Source of the DNA: Bacteroidota bacterium
GTDB taxonomy: Bacteria > Bacteroidota > Bacteroidia > Bacteroidales > FEN-979
Reading direction: 5' to 3'
Assembly (NCBI GenBank): GCA_026391795.1
Contig: JAPLDI010000037.1
Coordinates: 1-60,806, forward strand
DNA length: 60,806 nucleotides
In this document: piece after piece, positions 33,296 to 41,502 of the stretch
Layout: every line of letters begins with the position of its first letter
Numbering within the stretch: the stretch's first letter is position 1
The notes under the pieces: generated by a model
What the model saw: only the letters and a program-made list of their open reading frames with translations
What the model was told of the DNA's origin: nothing
Databases searched by the model: none
Made by a program: the position numbers and the translations under genes

Positions 33296-34669
33296 ATGAG
33301 GACAAAATCGAATACTCAGATCCTTATTCTTCTTTTTGTGGGTGTCCTGATGGCTGCGCTTGATATTTCAATTGTCGGGCCTGCCATTCCGTCGATTGAA
33401 AAAACGGTATTGATGAATCAACGGGACCTATCCTGGATATTTTCCATTTATGTTTTGTTTAACCTTGTAGGGATCTCCCTGATGGCAAAGCTTTCTGATT
33501 TTTTCGGAAGGCGATGGATCTACCTTTTATCGGCAGTAATCTTCGGGGCCGGGTCGCTGGTTGTTGCCTCCTCCCACGATATCACTCTTCTCCTGGTTGG
33601 CCGTGCAATCCAGGGATTCGGATCCAGCGGGATTTTCCCGGTGGCTGCAGCCGTAGTCGGGGATGTATTTCCGGTTGAAAAACGCGGCCGGGCCCTGGGG
33701 CTCCTGGGTGCTGTATTCGCCATTGCCTTTATGCTGGGGCCATTCATTGCCGGGGTCATGCTGATCTATTTCAGCTGGAACAGCCTGTTCCTGATCAACC
33801 TTCCGGTTGTTGTTCTTCTTATTGTATGGGGATACTTTATTCTTCCTTCGAAAAGGATGGAGGAAAAGATAAAATTTGACAGTACGGGCGTTATTTTGCT
33901 TGGGATCATCCTTGCTTCATATGCAGTGGGAATAAACAATATACATGCAGATCATTTCATGGAAAGTCTTACGACGCTTCCTGTTTTGCCTCTCCTGCTG
34001 CTTGCCGGTATTCTTACTCCGATCCTGGTCATCCTGGAGAAAACAACCGATGTTCCGGTTCTGGATGTAAAACTGTTCAGGTCGCGCCAGGTTCTTCTGG
34101 TGGGATTTATTGCTGTCGGTCTCGGGCTGTTTCAGTCTTCCATCGTTTTTCTGCCAAAGATGGCAGTTGCACTTTTCGGAGTTGAACCTTCGCGGGCAAG
34201 TTTCATGTTGTTGCCTGTTGTCATTGCAGCAGCAATCGGTTCCCCAATCGGGGGAAGGATGGTCGACAAGATCGGTTCAAGGATCATCATTTTCACAGGC
34301 CTGCTGATTGCAACGGTCGCCTTGTTTTTGCTGAGTGTGGTTCTGAAAAATATCATTTTCTTTTATTGCGCCGAAGGGCTGCTTGGGCTCGGGCTCGCCA
34401 TCAGGGCCTCCTTAAGCTACATCATGCTCAATGAAGTGTCGGTGAAAGAACGTGCATCCACCCAGGCTGTCCTTCTTATTTTCATCAGTCTGGGCCAGCT
34501 TACGGGTTCAGCCCTCGTGGGGGCGCTGACATCGTCGGTGAATAAGGACGTTTCCGGGTTCGGACTGGCTTTCCTGGTGATGGGCATCCTTTCCTTTTTC
34601 CTGGTTATCGCATCATTTTTCCTCAGAAGCAGAAAGAAAGAGCTGGAAAGTCATAAAATCGAAGGATGA
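33296..34669 (+). CDS. MFS drug/solute exporter (EmrB/QacA-like, DHA2 type)
   Basis: This 457-residue inner-membrane protein belongs to the major facilitator superfamily. It has motif LDISIVGPAIPSIE in helix 1, the loop motif AKLSDFFGRRW between helices 2 and 3, and GRAIQGFGSSGIFPVAAAVVGDVFP around helices 4-5, which fit proton-driven DHA2 exporters with about 14 helices. The substrate is unknown. The start at 33296 is set by the promoter. It is divergent from the modE-like gene with an operator between, so control by that regulator is possible, but a role in W/Mo metabolism is not shown. Confidence 0.9.
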   Translation: MRTKSNTQILILLFVGVLMAALDISIVGPAIPSIEKTVLMNQRDLSWIFSIYVLFNLVGISLMAKLSDFFGRRWIYLLSAVIFGAGSLVVASSHDITLLLVGRAIQGFGSSGIFPVAAAVVGDVFPVEKRGRALGLLGAVFAIAFMLGPFIAGVMLIYFSWNSLFLINLPVVVLLIVWGYFILPSKRMEEKIKFDSTGVILLGIILASYAVGINNIHADHFMESLTTLPVLPLLLLAGILTPILVILEKTTDVPVLDVKLFRSRQVLLVGFIAVGLGLFQSSIVFLPKMAVALFGVEPSRASFMLLPVVIAAAIGSPIGGRMVDKIGSRIIIFTGLLIATVALFLLSVVLKNIIFFYCAEGLLGLGLAIRASLSYIMLNEVSVKERASTQAVLLIFISLGQLTGSALVGALTSSVNKDVSGFGLAFLVMGILSFFLVIASFFLRSRKKELESHKIEG

Positions 34670-34815
34670 GATTCTTGTAAGCAACTGCTACTCCCCGGGA
34701 GAAACCCCGGAGGGATCCTTCTTTCGGACCAATTTTTGTAGTTTTACAGCCCGATATGCTTATTTTGACATATCCGGGTTCGTCTTCGTTAAGTGGAAGC
34801 GATCTAAATAATATG

Positions 34816-34823
34816 TACCTTTG
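34816..34823 (+). promoter_or_regulatory. -7 box for P5C dehydrogenase
   Basis: TACCTTTG fits TAnnTTTG and lies 20 bases upstream of the ATG at 34843. The -33 region is poor. Confidence 0.5.
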
Positions 34824-34842
34824 CAAAGAAAAAGTCTGAAGT

Positions 34843-36483
34843 ATGAACAATGCAATTTTTAACATGGAGCGCCCGGTGAATGAGCATACCATGGATTATG
34901 CACCGGGATGTAAAGAGAGAAAAGCACTGAATGCCGAACTTGCCCGGATGAGCAGCGAAGTCATTGACATTCCACTGATCATCGATGGTAAGGAAGTGAG
35001 AACCGGAAAAACAGGCAAGGTGGTGATGCCGCACGATCACCAGCATGTGCTGGCCACTTACCACATGGCCGGAGAGAAGGAGGTACAGATGGCCATCGAT
35101 GCAGCACTGAAGGCGCACAGGGAATGGGCTGAATTTTCATGGGTCGAAAGGGTTTCGATCAGCCTGAAGGTGGCCGAGCTCGTGGCAAAAAAATACAGGT
35201 ATGTGATGAATGCCGCCACCATGCTTGGACAAGGAAAGAATGCCTACCAGGCAGAGATTGATGCCGCCTGCGAGACCATTGATTTCCTGAGGTACAATGC
35301 ATTTTTTACTTCCGAGATTTACAGGCTTCAGCCGAATTCACAGCCGGGTGTCATAAACCGGACCGAATACAGGCCACTGGAAGGATTTATCTTTACCGTT
35401 TCGCCGTTTAATTTTACCGCCATCGGATCAAACCTGAACATGGCTCCCGTTGTGATGGGCAATACCGTCGTGTGGAAACCTTCTTCAACAAGCCTGTTGT
35501 CCAACTACACCCTGATGAAAATTTACAAGGAAGCCGGTGTGCCTGACGGCGTGATCAATTTCCTTCCGGGATCGGGCAGCCTGATCGGGAAAACTGTTTT
35601 GGGTCACAGGGATTTTACAGGGATCCACTTTACCGGCTCAACAGAGACCTTTAACGGCATCTGGAAATCCATCACGGAAAACATCCGGAACTATAAATCC
35701 TATCCCCGGATTGTCGGTGAAACCGGCGGGAAAGACTTTATTGTTGTACATCCATCAGCCGATCCCCAGGAGGTGGCTGTTGCCATTGTGAGGGGTGCTT
35801 TTGAATACCAGGGACAGAAATGTTCCGCTGCCTCCCGTTCCTATATCCCCCGCTCATTGTGGGAGGATACGAAGTCGAGGATGGGTGAAATGATCTCACG
35901 GATCACGGTAGGGGATGTGAATGAGTTCAGTCACTTTATGAATGCCGTCATTGATGAGAAGTCGTTTGATAACATCATGAAATATATTGATTACGCGAAG
36001 AAATCGAACGATGCTGAAGTAATCTTCGGTGGAAACGGTGACAAGTCGAAAGGTTATTTTATTGAACCCACGGTGATCCAGGCAAAGGACCCGCATTTCA
36101 AAACGATGGAAGAAGAGATCTTTGGTCCGGTGATGACGATTTATGTTTATGAAGACAAGGATTTTGAAGAGGTCCTTAAGATCTGTGACAGCACTTCTCC
36201 TTATGCGCTGACAGGATCGGTCTTTGCAAAGGACAGGGATGCGCTGAACCACGCCTGCCGTGTTCTCCGGTATGCAGCCGGGAATATCTACTTTAACGAT
36301 AAACCCTCAGGGGCCGTCGTTGGCCAGCAGCCTTTCGGAGGGGCAAGGGCATCGGGCACAAATGATAAATCGGGAAGTTTCCTGAACCTTTTAAGGTGGA
36401 CAAGCCCGAGGACGATCAAAGAAACATTGATTCCGCCCACCGAATTCACCTATCCGTTTATGAAAGAGGATCGGTGTCATTGA
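34843..36483 (+). CDS. pruA: L-glutamate gamma-semialdehyde (1-pyrroline-5-carboxylate) dehydrogenase
   Basis: This 546-residue aldehyde dehydrogenase oxidises glutamate semialdehyde to glutamate with NAD+, the last step of proline breakdown. The catalytic Cys is in QGQKCSAASR (near residue 327), the general-base Glu in VGETGGKDF (near 292), and GSTETF and EEEIFGPVMT are the cofactor and anchor motifs. The length fits the single-domain eukaryote/Bacteroidota-type P5CDH. No proline dehydrogenase is nearby. A GTGACGC heptad array follows the stop. Confidence 0.95.
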   Translation: MNNAIFNMERPVNEHTMDYAPGCKERKALNAELARMSSEVIDIPLIIDGKEVRTGKTGKVVMPHDHQHVLATYHMAGEKEVQMAIDAALKAHREWAEFSWVERVSISLKVAELVAKKYRYVMNAATMLGQGKNAYQAEIDAACETIDFLRYNAFFTSEIYRLQPNSQPGVINRTEYRPLEGFIFTVSPFNFTAIGSNLNMAPVVMGNTVVWKPSSTSLLSNYTLMKIYKEAGVPDGVINFLPGSGSLIGKTVLGHRDFTGIHFTGSTETFNGIWKSITENIRNYKSYPRIVGETGGKDFIVVHPSADPQEVAVAIVRGAFEYQGQKCSAASRSYIPRSLWEDTKSRMGEMISRITVGDVNEFSHFMNAVIDEKSFDNIMKYIDYAKKSNDAEVIFGGNGDKSKGYFIEPTVIQAKDPHFKTMEEEIFGPVMTIYVYEDKDFEEVLKICDSTSPYALTGSVFAKDRDALNHACRVLRYAAGNIYFNDKPSGAVVGQQPFGGARASGTNDKSGSFLNLLRWTSPRTIKETLIPPTEFTYPFMKEDRCH

Positions 36484-36484
36484 T

Positions 36485-36512
36485 CGTGACGCGTGACGCG
36501 TGACGCGTTACA
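36485..36512. repeat. Heptad array CGTGACG x3
   Basis: CGTGACG three times and CGTTACA once, starting two bases after the P5C dehydrogenase stop and lying between two convergent genes. Confidence 0.88.
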
Positions 36513-36526
36513 CGGACAACATGAGG

Positions 36527-36877
36527 CTAGTTACGTTTTATACTCTGTCTCCGCTGATCGGTCATAAACCGAGCATATTCATCGTATCCCGATTCTTTGA
36601 TCTTATCGATGCAGGCCGGCCGGTCCGAGCCCAGGAGTAAGCCAATGGCTTTCGAGATGAAGTTGTTGAATTTTTTGCACTCCCGCGGGTCGGCAAATTC
36701 AGTGCAGTCAGCGCAGCTCTTGTAACCGTGCTCGATATTGCACGAGCGGACCTTGCACCACGAGGCTTTGGAGTTTTCATGGCATCCCGGGCATTTTTCC
36801 TTCCGGTACGATTTGCATGCACCGCAATAAAGTCCGCAAAATGCGATTAGTTCAGTGTTCTGTACAATTTCTTTCAT
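36527..36877 (-). CDS. DUF3795 cysteine-rich protein
   Basis: This 116-residue protein carries many cysteines in the order typical of DUF3795: FCGLYCGACKSYRKEKCPGCH, then WCKVRSCNIEHGYKSCADCTEF and RECKKF. The pairs suggest zinc or iron-sulfur binding, but the function is unknown. The rest is helical. It appears monocistronic, convergent with P5C dehydrogenase. Confidence 0.85.
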   Translation of the reverse strand: MKEIVQNTELIAFCGLYCGACKSYRKEKCPGCHENSKASWCKVRSCNIEHGYKSCADCTEFADPRECKKFNNFISKAIGLLLGSDRPACIDKIKESGYDEYARFMTDQRRQSIKRN

Positions 36878-36951
36878 GGTTTTATCTGATTAGATTCTGA
36901 TCAAACTGACGGATACAAATTACAAAAAATCTGATTTCCAAAATAAATATT

Positions 36952-37020
36952 CCTGCAACCGCTACGCGGTTGTCATCATTACCGGATTCAATCTACAGCA
37001 TTGGATTCCCTACGGGAATC
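36952..37020. repeat. Left direct repeat with REP-like palindromes, RAYT locus
   Basis: It contains the palindromes CAACCGC-TAC-GCGGTTG (36956-36972) and GATTCCC-TAC-GGGAATC (37004-37020). About 69 bases (36952-37020) recur in the same orientation, with variants, at 38181-38249, bracketing the transposase gene. Confidence 0.85.
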
Positions 37021-37338
37021 GGAGAAGGATACAGGATTGGATTCCCTACGGGAATCGGAGAAGGATACAGGATTGGATTCCCTACGGGAATCGGAGAAGG
37101 ATACAGGATTGGATTCCCTGCGGGAATCTGAGAAAGATACAGGATTGGATTCCCTACGGGAATCGGAGAAAGGTATCCCGATATTCAAGATGGATTTTGA
37201 TTGTAATTTGAGAAAAGGACAGCACCCATAAATCCCGTAGGGGATTCATTCTTGTACAAGTACAGCATTGGATTCCCTGCGGGAATCGGAGAAAGATACA
37301 GGATTGGATTCCCTATGGGAATCGGAGAAAGGTATCTC
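37000..37338. repeat. 36-bp tandem repeats with GATTCCC hairpins
   Basis: Five tandem 36-base units occupy 37000-37179, each holding the palindrome GATTCCC-TAC-GGGAATC or a variant (CTGCG in place of CTACG in the fourth). After a spacer, two more units lie at 37267-37338. A following block (about 37180-37250) is repeated at about 37338-37400. The 36-base length keeps reading frames open on both strands, but no gene is implied. The gap 36878-37713 contains only these repeats and A/T-rich ends. Confidence 0.93.
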
Positions 37339-37400
37339 GATATCCAGGATGGATTTTGATTGTAATTTGAGAAAAGGACAGCACCCATAAATCCCGTAGG

Positions 37401-37628
37401 TTCATGAATCCCTGTAGGGGATTCATTCTTGTACAAGGGATCAAGAATTATTCATGAATCCCTGTAGGGGATTCATTCTTGTGCAAGAGATCAAGAATTA
37501 TTCATGAATCCCCGCAGGGGATTCATTCTTGTACAAGGCATCAATAATTATTCATGAATCCCTGTAGGGGATACATTCTTGTACAAGGGATCAATAATTA
37601 TTCATGAATCCCTGTAGGGGATTCATAT
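37401..37628. repeat. 50-bp tandem repeats with GAATCCC/GGGATTC palindromes
   Basis: Four contiguous 50-base units begin at 37401, 37451, 37501 and 37551, with a partial fifth from 37601. Each includes GAATCCC-tgtag-GGGATTC-type symmetry and the word TTCTTGTACAAG. They directly precede the transposase gene. Confidence 0.95.
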
Positions 37629-37713
37629 TATTCTCTATAAACGTATTACCTTTTGTTATTTAGGCCGATTAATGGAATTATGATTCATCAATCGAACCTA
37701 AATCTAAATCATC

Positions 37714-38178
37714 ATGAAGCCATCTGTATTTTCACAAATATATATTCATTTGGTCTTTTCCCCACGAAAACGGGAGGCCTGTTTACATGAAGAGATTCAG
37801 AAAGAGGTCTACAGCTATATCAGTAAAACCATCACCAATAAAAATCACAAATCAATAAATGTAAACGGCATGCCTGACCATATCCATATTCTGGTAGGGT
37901 TAAACCCTTCAATGACGATTTCAGATCTGGTGAGGGATATAAAAAGAAGTTCTTCTCTTTATATAAATGAAAATAAACTAATTGCCACGAAGTTTCAATG
38001 GCAGGAAGGATATGGCGTATTTTCTTACAGCAGGTCTCACCTGGAAAGAATATACCATTACATTGAAAATCAAAAAATCCATCATCAAAGAAGAAACTTT
38101 AAAGATGAGTATATGGAATTTTTGAAAAAGTTCGAAATTCCATTTGATAACAGGTTCCTGTTCGAATTCTTTGATTGA
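37714..38178 (+). CDS. IS200/IS605-type Y1 (RAYT-like) transposase
   Basis: This 154-residue HUH single-strand transposase has the metal-binding HIH in MPDHIHILVG (near residue 57) and a catalytic-tyrosine candidate in ERIYHYIENQKIHH (near 113). Its family acts on hairpins in single-stranded DNA. It stands alone, flanked by direct copies of palindromic repeats and by tandem hairpin arrays, as in REP-associated tyrosine transposases. No TnpB follows. The ORF is intact. Confidence 0.93.
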   Translation: MKPSVFSQIYIHLVFSPRKREACLHEEIQKEVYSYISKTITNKNHKSINVNGMPDHIHILVGLNPSMTISDLVRDIKRSSSLYINENKLIATKFQWQEGYGVFSYSRSHLERIYHYIENQKIHHQRRNFKDEYMEFLKKFEIPFDNRFLFEFFD

Positions 38179-38180
38179 TT

Positions 38181-38249
38181 CCTGTAAACGCTTTGCGGTT
38201 GTCACCATTCGCGGATTCAATCACAAAATTGGATTCGCTGCAGGGAATC
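38181..38249. repeat. Right direct repeat of the RAYT locus
   Basis: This segment matches 36952-37020 over about 69 bases with substitutions, in the same orientation: TTGCGGTTGTCACCATT, GGATTCAATC, GGATTCGCTGCAGGGAATC. The end overlaps the stop codon of the AOR gene. Confidence 0.85.
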
Positions 38250-40410
38250 ACTCCTGATAAGGAGCTACCGTTTCAATCAGTTCCGGCAGGTCCATCCCTA
38301 TGTTTTTGAGGTGTTCAATCTTCGGGACGCCATTCTTAAACCACCCGCGGCGCTCATAAACGGCATCCAGCAACTGCTCGTACTGCCCTTCGCGGTATTT
38401 GCGCAGGACGGCCATCTTCTCTTCGGTCGACTTCCCGGCAGGATCAAAGCCGACTTTCTCAAGGAGCTGCTTGTCATACCGTTCGGCGCGCGATTCATAC
38501 TCTTCCTTTGTCACCGGCCCGCAGGCACGATAAGGCTGAGCATCCTGTTTGCGCATGCCATAGCCCCTCCGGAGGTTGAAGATCCGCTGGAAATTATAGA
38601 CCCGTTCGGATTGCCTTACAAGCTCCTTTTTATCAATGTTCATGCCGGTAACCGCATTAAAAATGGTCACATAGTTGTCAACATGTTCAGGTACTTTTGC
38701 AGGTTCGGCCGATTGCGGATTGTCTTCGGGTTCAACATCATTCCAGGGAAGTTTGCAGAACCCCGCCAGTCCGAACCAGGTACGGAACATCGGGAAGTAA
38801 TGCAGCGCTTCCGCCTTCTTTTCAAATGTGGGGATCTGGTTGTTCACCATGTCCATGAAGATCAGCCATGCCTCATCGTGCTGGGGACCTTTGTTGGTCA
38901 TCGCGTATCCTCCCTGCTGTGCCAGCGATTCTTTAGAAACATACTGGGAATATTCAAGTCCCTTGTTTTCCATTCCGATATCCTGCATGAAACCAGGATC
39001 ACCCCAGCCATTTTTTGCAAAGAGCTCTTTCATCTTCCTCACGCCCTGGCCGGCAATGACGCCAAAGCCTTCACCCCTGGAAACCTGGTGGAGGAGGTCC
39101 ATGGCTGCAGTGGCATTCCCGAAATTCAGTTTCAGTCCGCCGGTACGTTCCTCATTCAGGATGCCCGTTTCGTAACATTCCATGACGAATCCGAGGATCG
39201 TACCCCAGCTGATGGTACAGATGCCATAGGTGTCGCAGTAAAAATTGGCTTCGATGGTAAAATCGGGATTAAAAATTCCGGCAATGGATCCCAGGGATGA
39301 AGTTGTTTCATATTCCGGTCCGTCAACGATGACCTTATCCCCCTTGTAGGGACCTGAACGAAGTTCGTAGTTGTCGACCCCCTTGGCGCACGACATGTTG
39401 CAACCGATCCAGCATCCGTCGGGGACATTCTGTGTAAAATAGGATTTCCAGACGTCGCCCTTGATCTTGACTGCATCCGGATGGCTCCCGAAACGGAAAT
39501 TATTAACCGGCAAAAGGTCATAATCATTCATGATCAGGGTGAGGTGGGCCGTTCCTTTTGAACGCATCTCGCACTGCTTGTCGTCGAGTTCCCTCATCTC
39601 TTTATTGAAGCGGCGTCCGCGTTCCTGGATGGCTTCAAGGTTCACTACATTGTTCCGGTTACCCCCGATATTTTTCACTTTGGCAACCATGGCCTTCACC
39701 TTTTTGTCGCGCAGCACGGTTCCGATTCCCCCGCGTCCGGCCTGTTTCAGCCGCACCAGTTTGCGCTTCATGTCATAAAAGGTGAAATTGAGCATCCCGA
39801 TCAGGGAGTGTTCGGCGGCTGTGCCGGCAGCGACAACCGCAACATTCATCTTGTCTTTTTCATTGCCGTCTTTGGCAAAGGTCTCATGCAGGATCTCGCC
39901 GAGTACATGGCTGTCGGACGGCAGGTCTCCGGCTTCATAGATCTCTACAACTTCGCGCTCTTCATCCAGCACAATCATCACTTCCTGGTCCGACTTTCCC
40001 TGGATCTCAATGGCATCAAAACCGCAGAATTTCAGGAAGGGGCCAAAAAAACCTCCCACGTTGGAGTCGACGATGCTATCGGTTTGCGGGCTGATGGCGC
40101 AACAAATTGCTTTGCCGGCACCCGAATACTGGGTAATGCCGCAACACGGCCCCCCGGAAATGACGATCTCGTTTTCCGGATCATTCCATTTGGTATCGGG
40201 TTTGGTAGCATCCCATAAAAGCCGGAGATCAAATCCTTTTCCCCCGATGAATTTGTCTTTCATCTGCTGGGTAACGGGCTTTTCACTGATCGTGTAATCT
40301 CCTACATTCACATAGAGCGAACGGTTGTTGTAGCCTTTTTCAATTGGTGCCCAGGTATAGTTGTAGGTAGCGAGGATTTTGTGTTTCTCCTGGAATTCTG
40401 AGAATTTCAT
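38248..40410 (-). CDS. Tungsten-type aldehyde:ferredoxin oxidoreductase, long form
   Basis: AORs oxidise aldehydes to acids (or reduce acids) with ferredoxin, using a bis-pterin tungsten cofactor and one 4Fe-4S cluster. This 720-residue protein has the N-terminal fold (SLYVNVGDYTISEKPV, GGKGFDLRLLWD, GPCCGITQYSGAGK) and pterin motifs later on (DGPEYETTSSLG). The cluster cysteines appear as CWIGCNMSC (near 331-339) and FCKLPW (near 551). The first motif is CX3CX3C, where I recall CX2CX3C as the standard. The length exceeds classic AORs of about 605 residues. The substrate cannot be inferred. The stop codon lies in a REP-like repeat. Confidence 0.9.
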   Translation of the reverse strand: MKFSEFQEKHKILATYNYTWAPIEKGYNNRSLYVNVGDYTISEKPVTQQMKDKFIGGKGFDLRLLWDATKPDTKWNDPENEIVISGGPCCGITQYSGAGKAICCAISPQTDSIVDSNVGGFFGPFLKFCGFDAIEIQGKSDQEVMIVLDEEREVVEIYEAGDLPSDSHVLGEILHETFAKDGNEKDKMNVAVVAAGTAAEHSLIGMLNFTFYDMKRKLVRLKQAGRGGIGTVLRDKKVKAMVAKVKNIGGNRNNVVNLEAIQERGRRFNKEMRELDDKQCEMRSKGTAHLTLIMNDYDLLPVNNFRFGSHPDAVKIKGDVWKSYFTQNVPDGCWIGCNMSCAKGVDNYELRSGPYKGDKVIVDGPEYETTSSLGSIAGIFNPDFTIEANFYCDTYGICTISWGTILGFVMECYETGILNEERTGGLKLNFGNATAAMDLLHQVSRGEGFGVIAGQGVRKMKELFAKNGWGDPGFMQDIGMENKGLEYSQYVSKESLAQQGGYAMTNKGPQHDEAWLIFMDMVNNQIPTFEKKAEALHYFPMFRTWFGLAGFCKLPWNDVEPEDNPQSAEPAKVPEHVDNYVTIFNAVTGMNIDKKELVRQSERVYNFQRIFNLRRGYGMRKQDAQPYRACGPVTKEEYESRAERYDKQLLEKVGFDPAGKSTEEKMAVLRKYREGQYEQLLDAVYERRGWFKNGVPKIEHLKNIGMDLPELIETVAPYQE

Positions 40411-40441
40411 AGGATCGGATTTTAGCGTTGGATTTTGCGTG

Positions 40442-40449
40442 CAAAGTTA
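40442..40449 (-). promoter_or_regulatory. -7 box for AOR
   Basis: On the minus strand TAACTTTG fits TAnnTTTG, 32 bases upstream of the AOR ATG. A -33 TTG is lacking at the right distance, consistent with activator dependence. The palindrome at 40486-40515 is centred about 55 bases upstream of this box. Confidence 0.6.
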
Positions 40450-40485
40450 TAAAAAAAATCGTTGTAACTGCTGGGTATTCAAAAA

Positions 40486-40515
40486 GTTCGATATGTTATC
40501 GAATGCATATCGAAC
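40486..40515. promoter_or_regulatory. Candidate ModE-like operator, copy 2
   Basis: A perfect 10-base inverted repeat, GTTCGATATG (40486-40495) and CATATCGAAC (40506-40515), flanks a 10-base spacer. It lies in the divergent gap between AOR and the thiF-like gene. It is almost the same as the palindrome at 33199-33226. Confidence 0.78.
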
Positions 40516-40573
40516 TGGTTTTCTTCACGGTTGTTTTTGATAATCAGGGAGTGACGGTACCCAATGAGATTCA

Positions 40574-40605
40574 TTGCTGTTTTTCCTCCGGTTTTATTAA
40601 TTTTG
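40574..40605 (+). promoter_or_regulatory. Promoter for the thiF-like gene
   Basis: TTG (40574-40576) and TAATTTTG (40598-40605) are separated by 21 bases. Initiation near 40612 leaves the ATG at 40661 as the start and argues against an in-frame alternative start at 40619. Confidence 0.7.
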
Positions 40606-40660
40606 CATCGGAGGGTGATTGCCTGAAAACAGTCAATCCTCGGATCATCTAAATCAGCCT

Positions 40661-41239
40661 ATGACTTTTAATGAGATAAAAGCGATTCTTCAGCACAAGA
40701 CGGTAGGAATTGCAGGGGCCGGGGGACTCGGATCCAACTGTGCGGTTGCTCTTGCCCGCGTGGGGACCGGTAAGCTGGTTATCGCTGATTTTGACGTGGT
40801 AAGTGAGAGTAACCTGAACCGGCAGTACTACTTTTTTGACCAGGTCGGTAAACCGAAAGCCACAGCCCTGATGGAAAACATCAAAAGGATCAATCCTGCT
40901 GTCTCGGTGCTTTCGCACAATGTCTGCCTTACGAAAGAGAACATCCCGCTTCTTTTTGCTGATTGCGATGTGATCGTTGAAGCGTTTGACAAGGCTGATC
41001 AGAAAGAGATGTTGATCGAGACCGTACTTACTGTTTTCCCGGGGAAACCGCTTGTCATCGGGTTAGGTATGGCCGGGTGGGGGATGAATGATGCAATTCA
41101 TTGCAGAAAGTCAGACAATATCTATATCTGTGGGGATGAGAAATCGGAGATCGCCCCGGATTTGCCGCCAATTGCCCCTAGGGTGGGGATTGTTGCCAAT
41201 ATGCAGGCGAACGTAGTCCTGGAAATATTGCTCAGCTGA
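40661..41239 (+). CDS. thiF: ThiF/MoeB-family adenylyltransferase (ThiF family 2)
   Basis: This 192-residue E1-like enzyme adenylates the C terminus of a small sulfur carrier. The ATP site GAGGLGSN is near residue 22 and the DFDVVSESNLNRQYYF motif near 45. The C-terminal IYICGDEKSEIAPDLPPIAPRVGIVANMQANVV pattern (shown as two halves, near residues 160 and 175) fits the ThiF family-2 type. It is followed 56 bases later by its carrier. Although named for thiamine, its position opposite AOR across a ModE-like operator suggests it charges a MoaD-like carrier for tungstopterin. Thiamine synthesis is the alternative. Confidence 0.85.
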   Translation: MTFNEIKAILQHKTVGIAGAGGLGSNCAVALARVGTGKLVIADFDVVSESNLNRQYYFFDQVGKPKATALMENIKRINPAVSVLSHNVCLTKENIPLLFADCDVIVEAFDKADQKEMLIETVLTVFPGKPLVIGLGMAGWGMNDAIHCRKSDNIYICGDEKSEIAPDLPPIAPRVGIVANMQANVVLEILLS

Positions 41240-41295
41240 GCCGTAGTGCCATGCTACATTGGTGCAGTTAAATTTTTACAAGATAATTTAGAACG

Positions 41296-41499
41296 ATGAA
41301 TATAATAGTAAATAACAATCCTGAAACGATCGAAGGAGACACTATTACAGTAAACCAGCTGCTTCAGCTGAAAAATTTTACGTTCAGGATGCTGATCGTT
41401 AAAATCAACGGAACCCTTGTCCAGAAAGGAGATTACGAAACGGCCGCCATTCATGATGCGGATGACGTTTCGGTTTTGCACCTGATCAGCGGTGGCTGA
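41296..41499 (+). CDS. thiS: ThiS/MoaD-like sulfur carrier protein
   Basis: This 67-residue beta-grasp protein ends in the GG tail (HLISGG) that is adenylated by the ThiF-type partner and then thiocarboxylated. Family features are LLQLKNFTFRMLIVKING and DDVSVLHLISGG. It could serve thiamine or molybdopterin synthesis. Given the AOR and moa genes and the absence of other thi genes here, a MoaD-like role is favoured but not shown; no moaE is in the window. It is convergent with folC with a three-base gap. Confidence 0.85.
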   Translation: MNIIVNNNPETIEGDTITVNQLLQLKNFTFRMLIVKINGTLVQKGDYETAAIHDADDVSVLHLISGG

Positions 41500-41502
41500 G
41501 TT

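Noticed and set aside
37001-37231. Open frames encoding 12-residue repeats on both strands
   Set aside because: The frames stay open only because the 36-base unit is a multiple of three; there is no promoter, signal or homology.
37401-37628. Possible CRISPR array
   Set aside because: The 50-base units are contiguous and alike throughout, with no unique spacers and no cas genes; they are tandem repeats.
36952-38249. Complete IS605 element with tnpB
   Set aside because: Only a Y1 transposase is present, with no tnpB; the surrounding palindromes fit a RAYT-like locus better.
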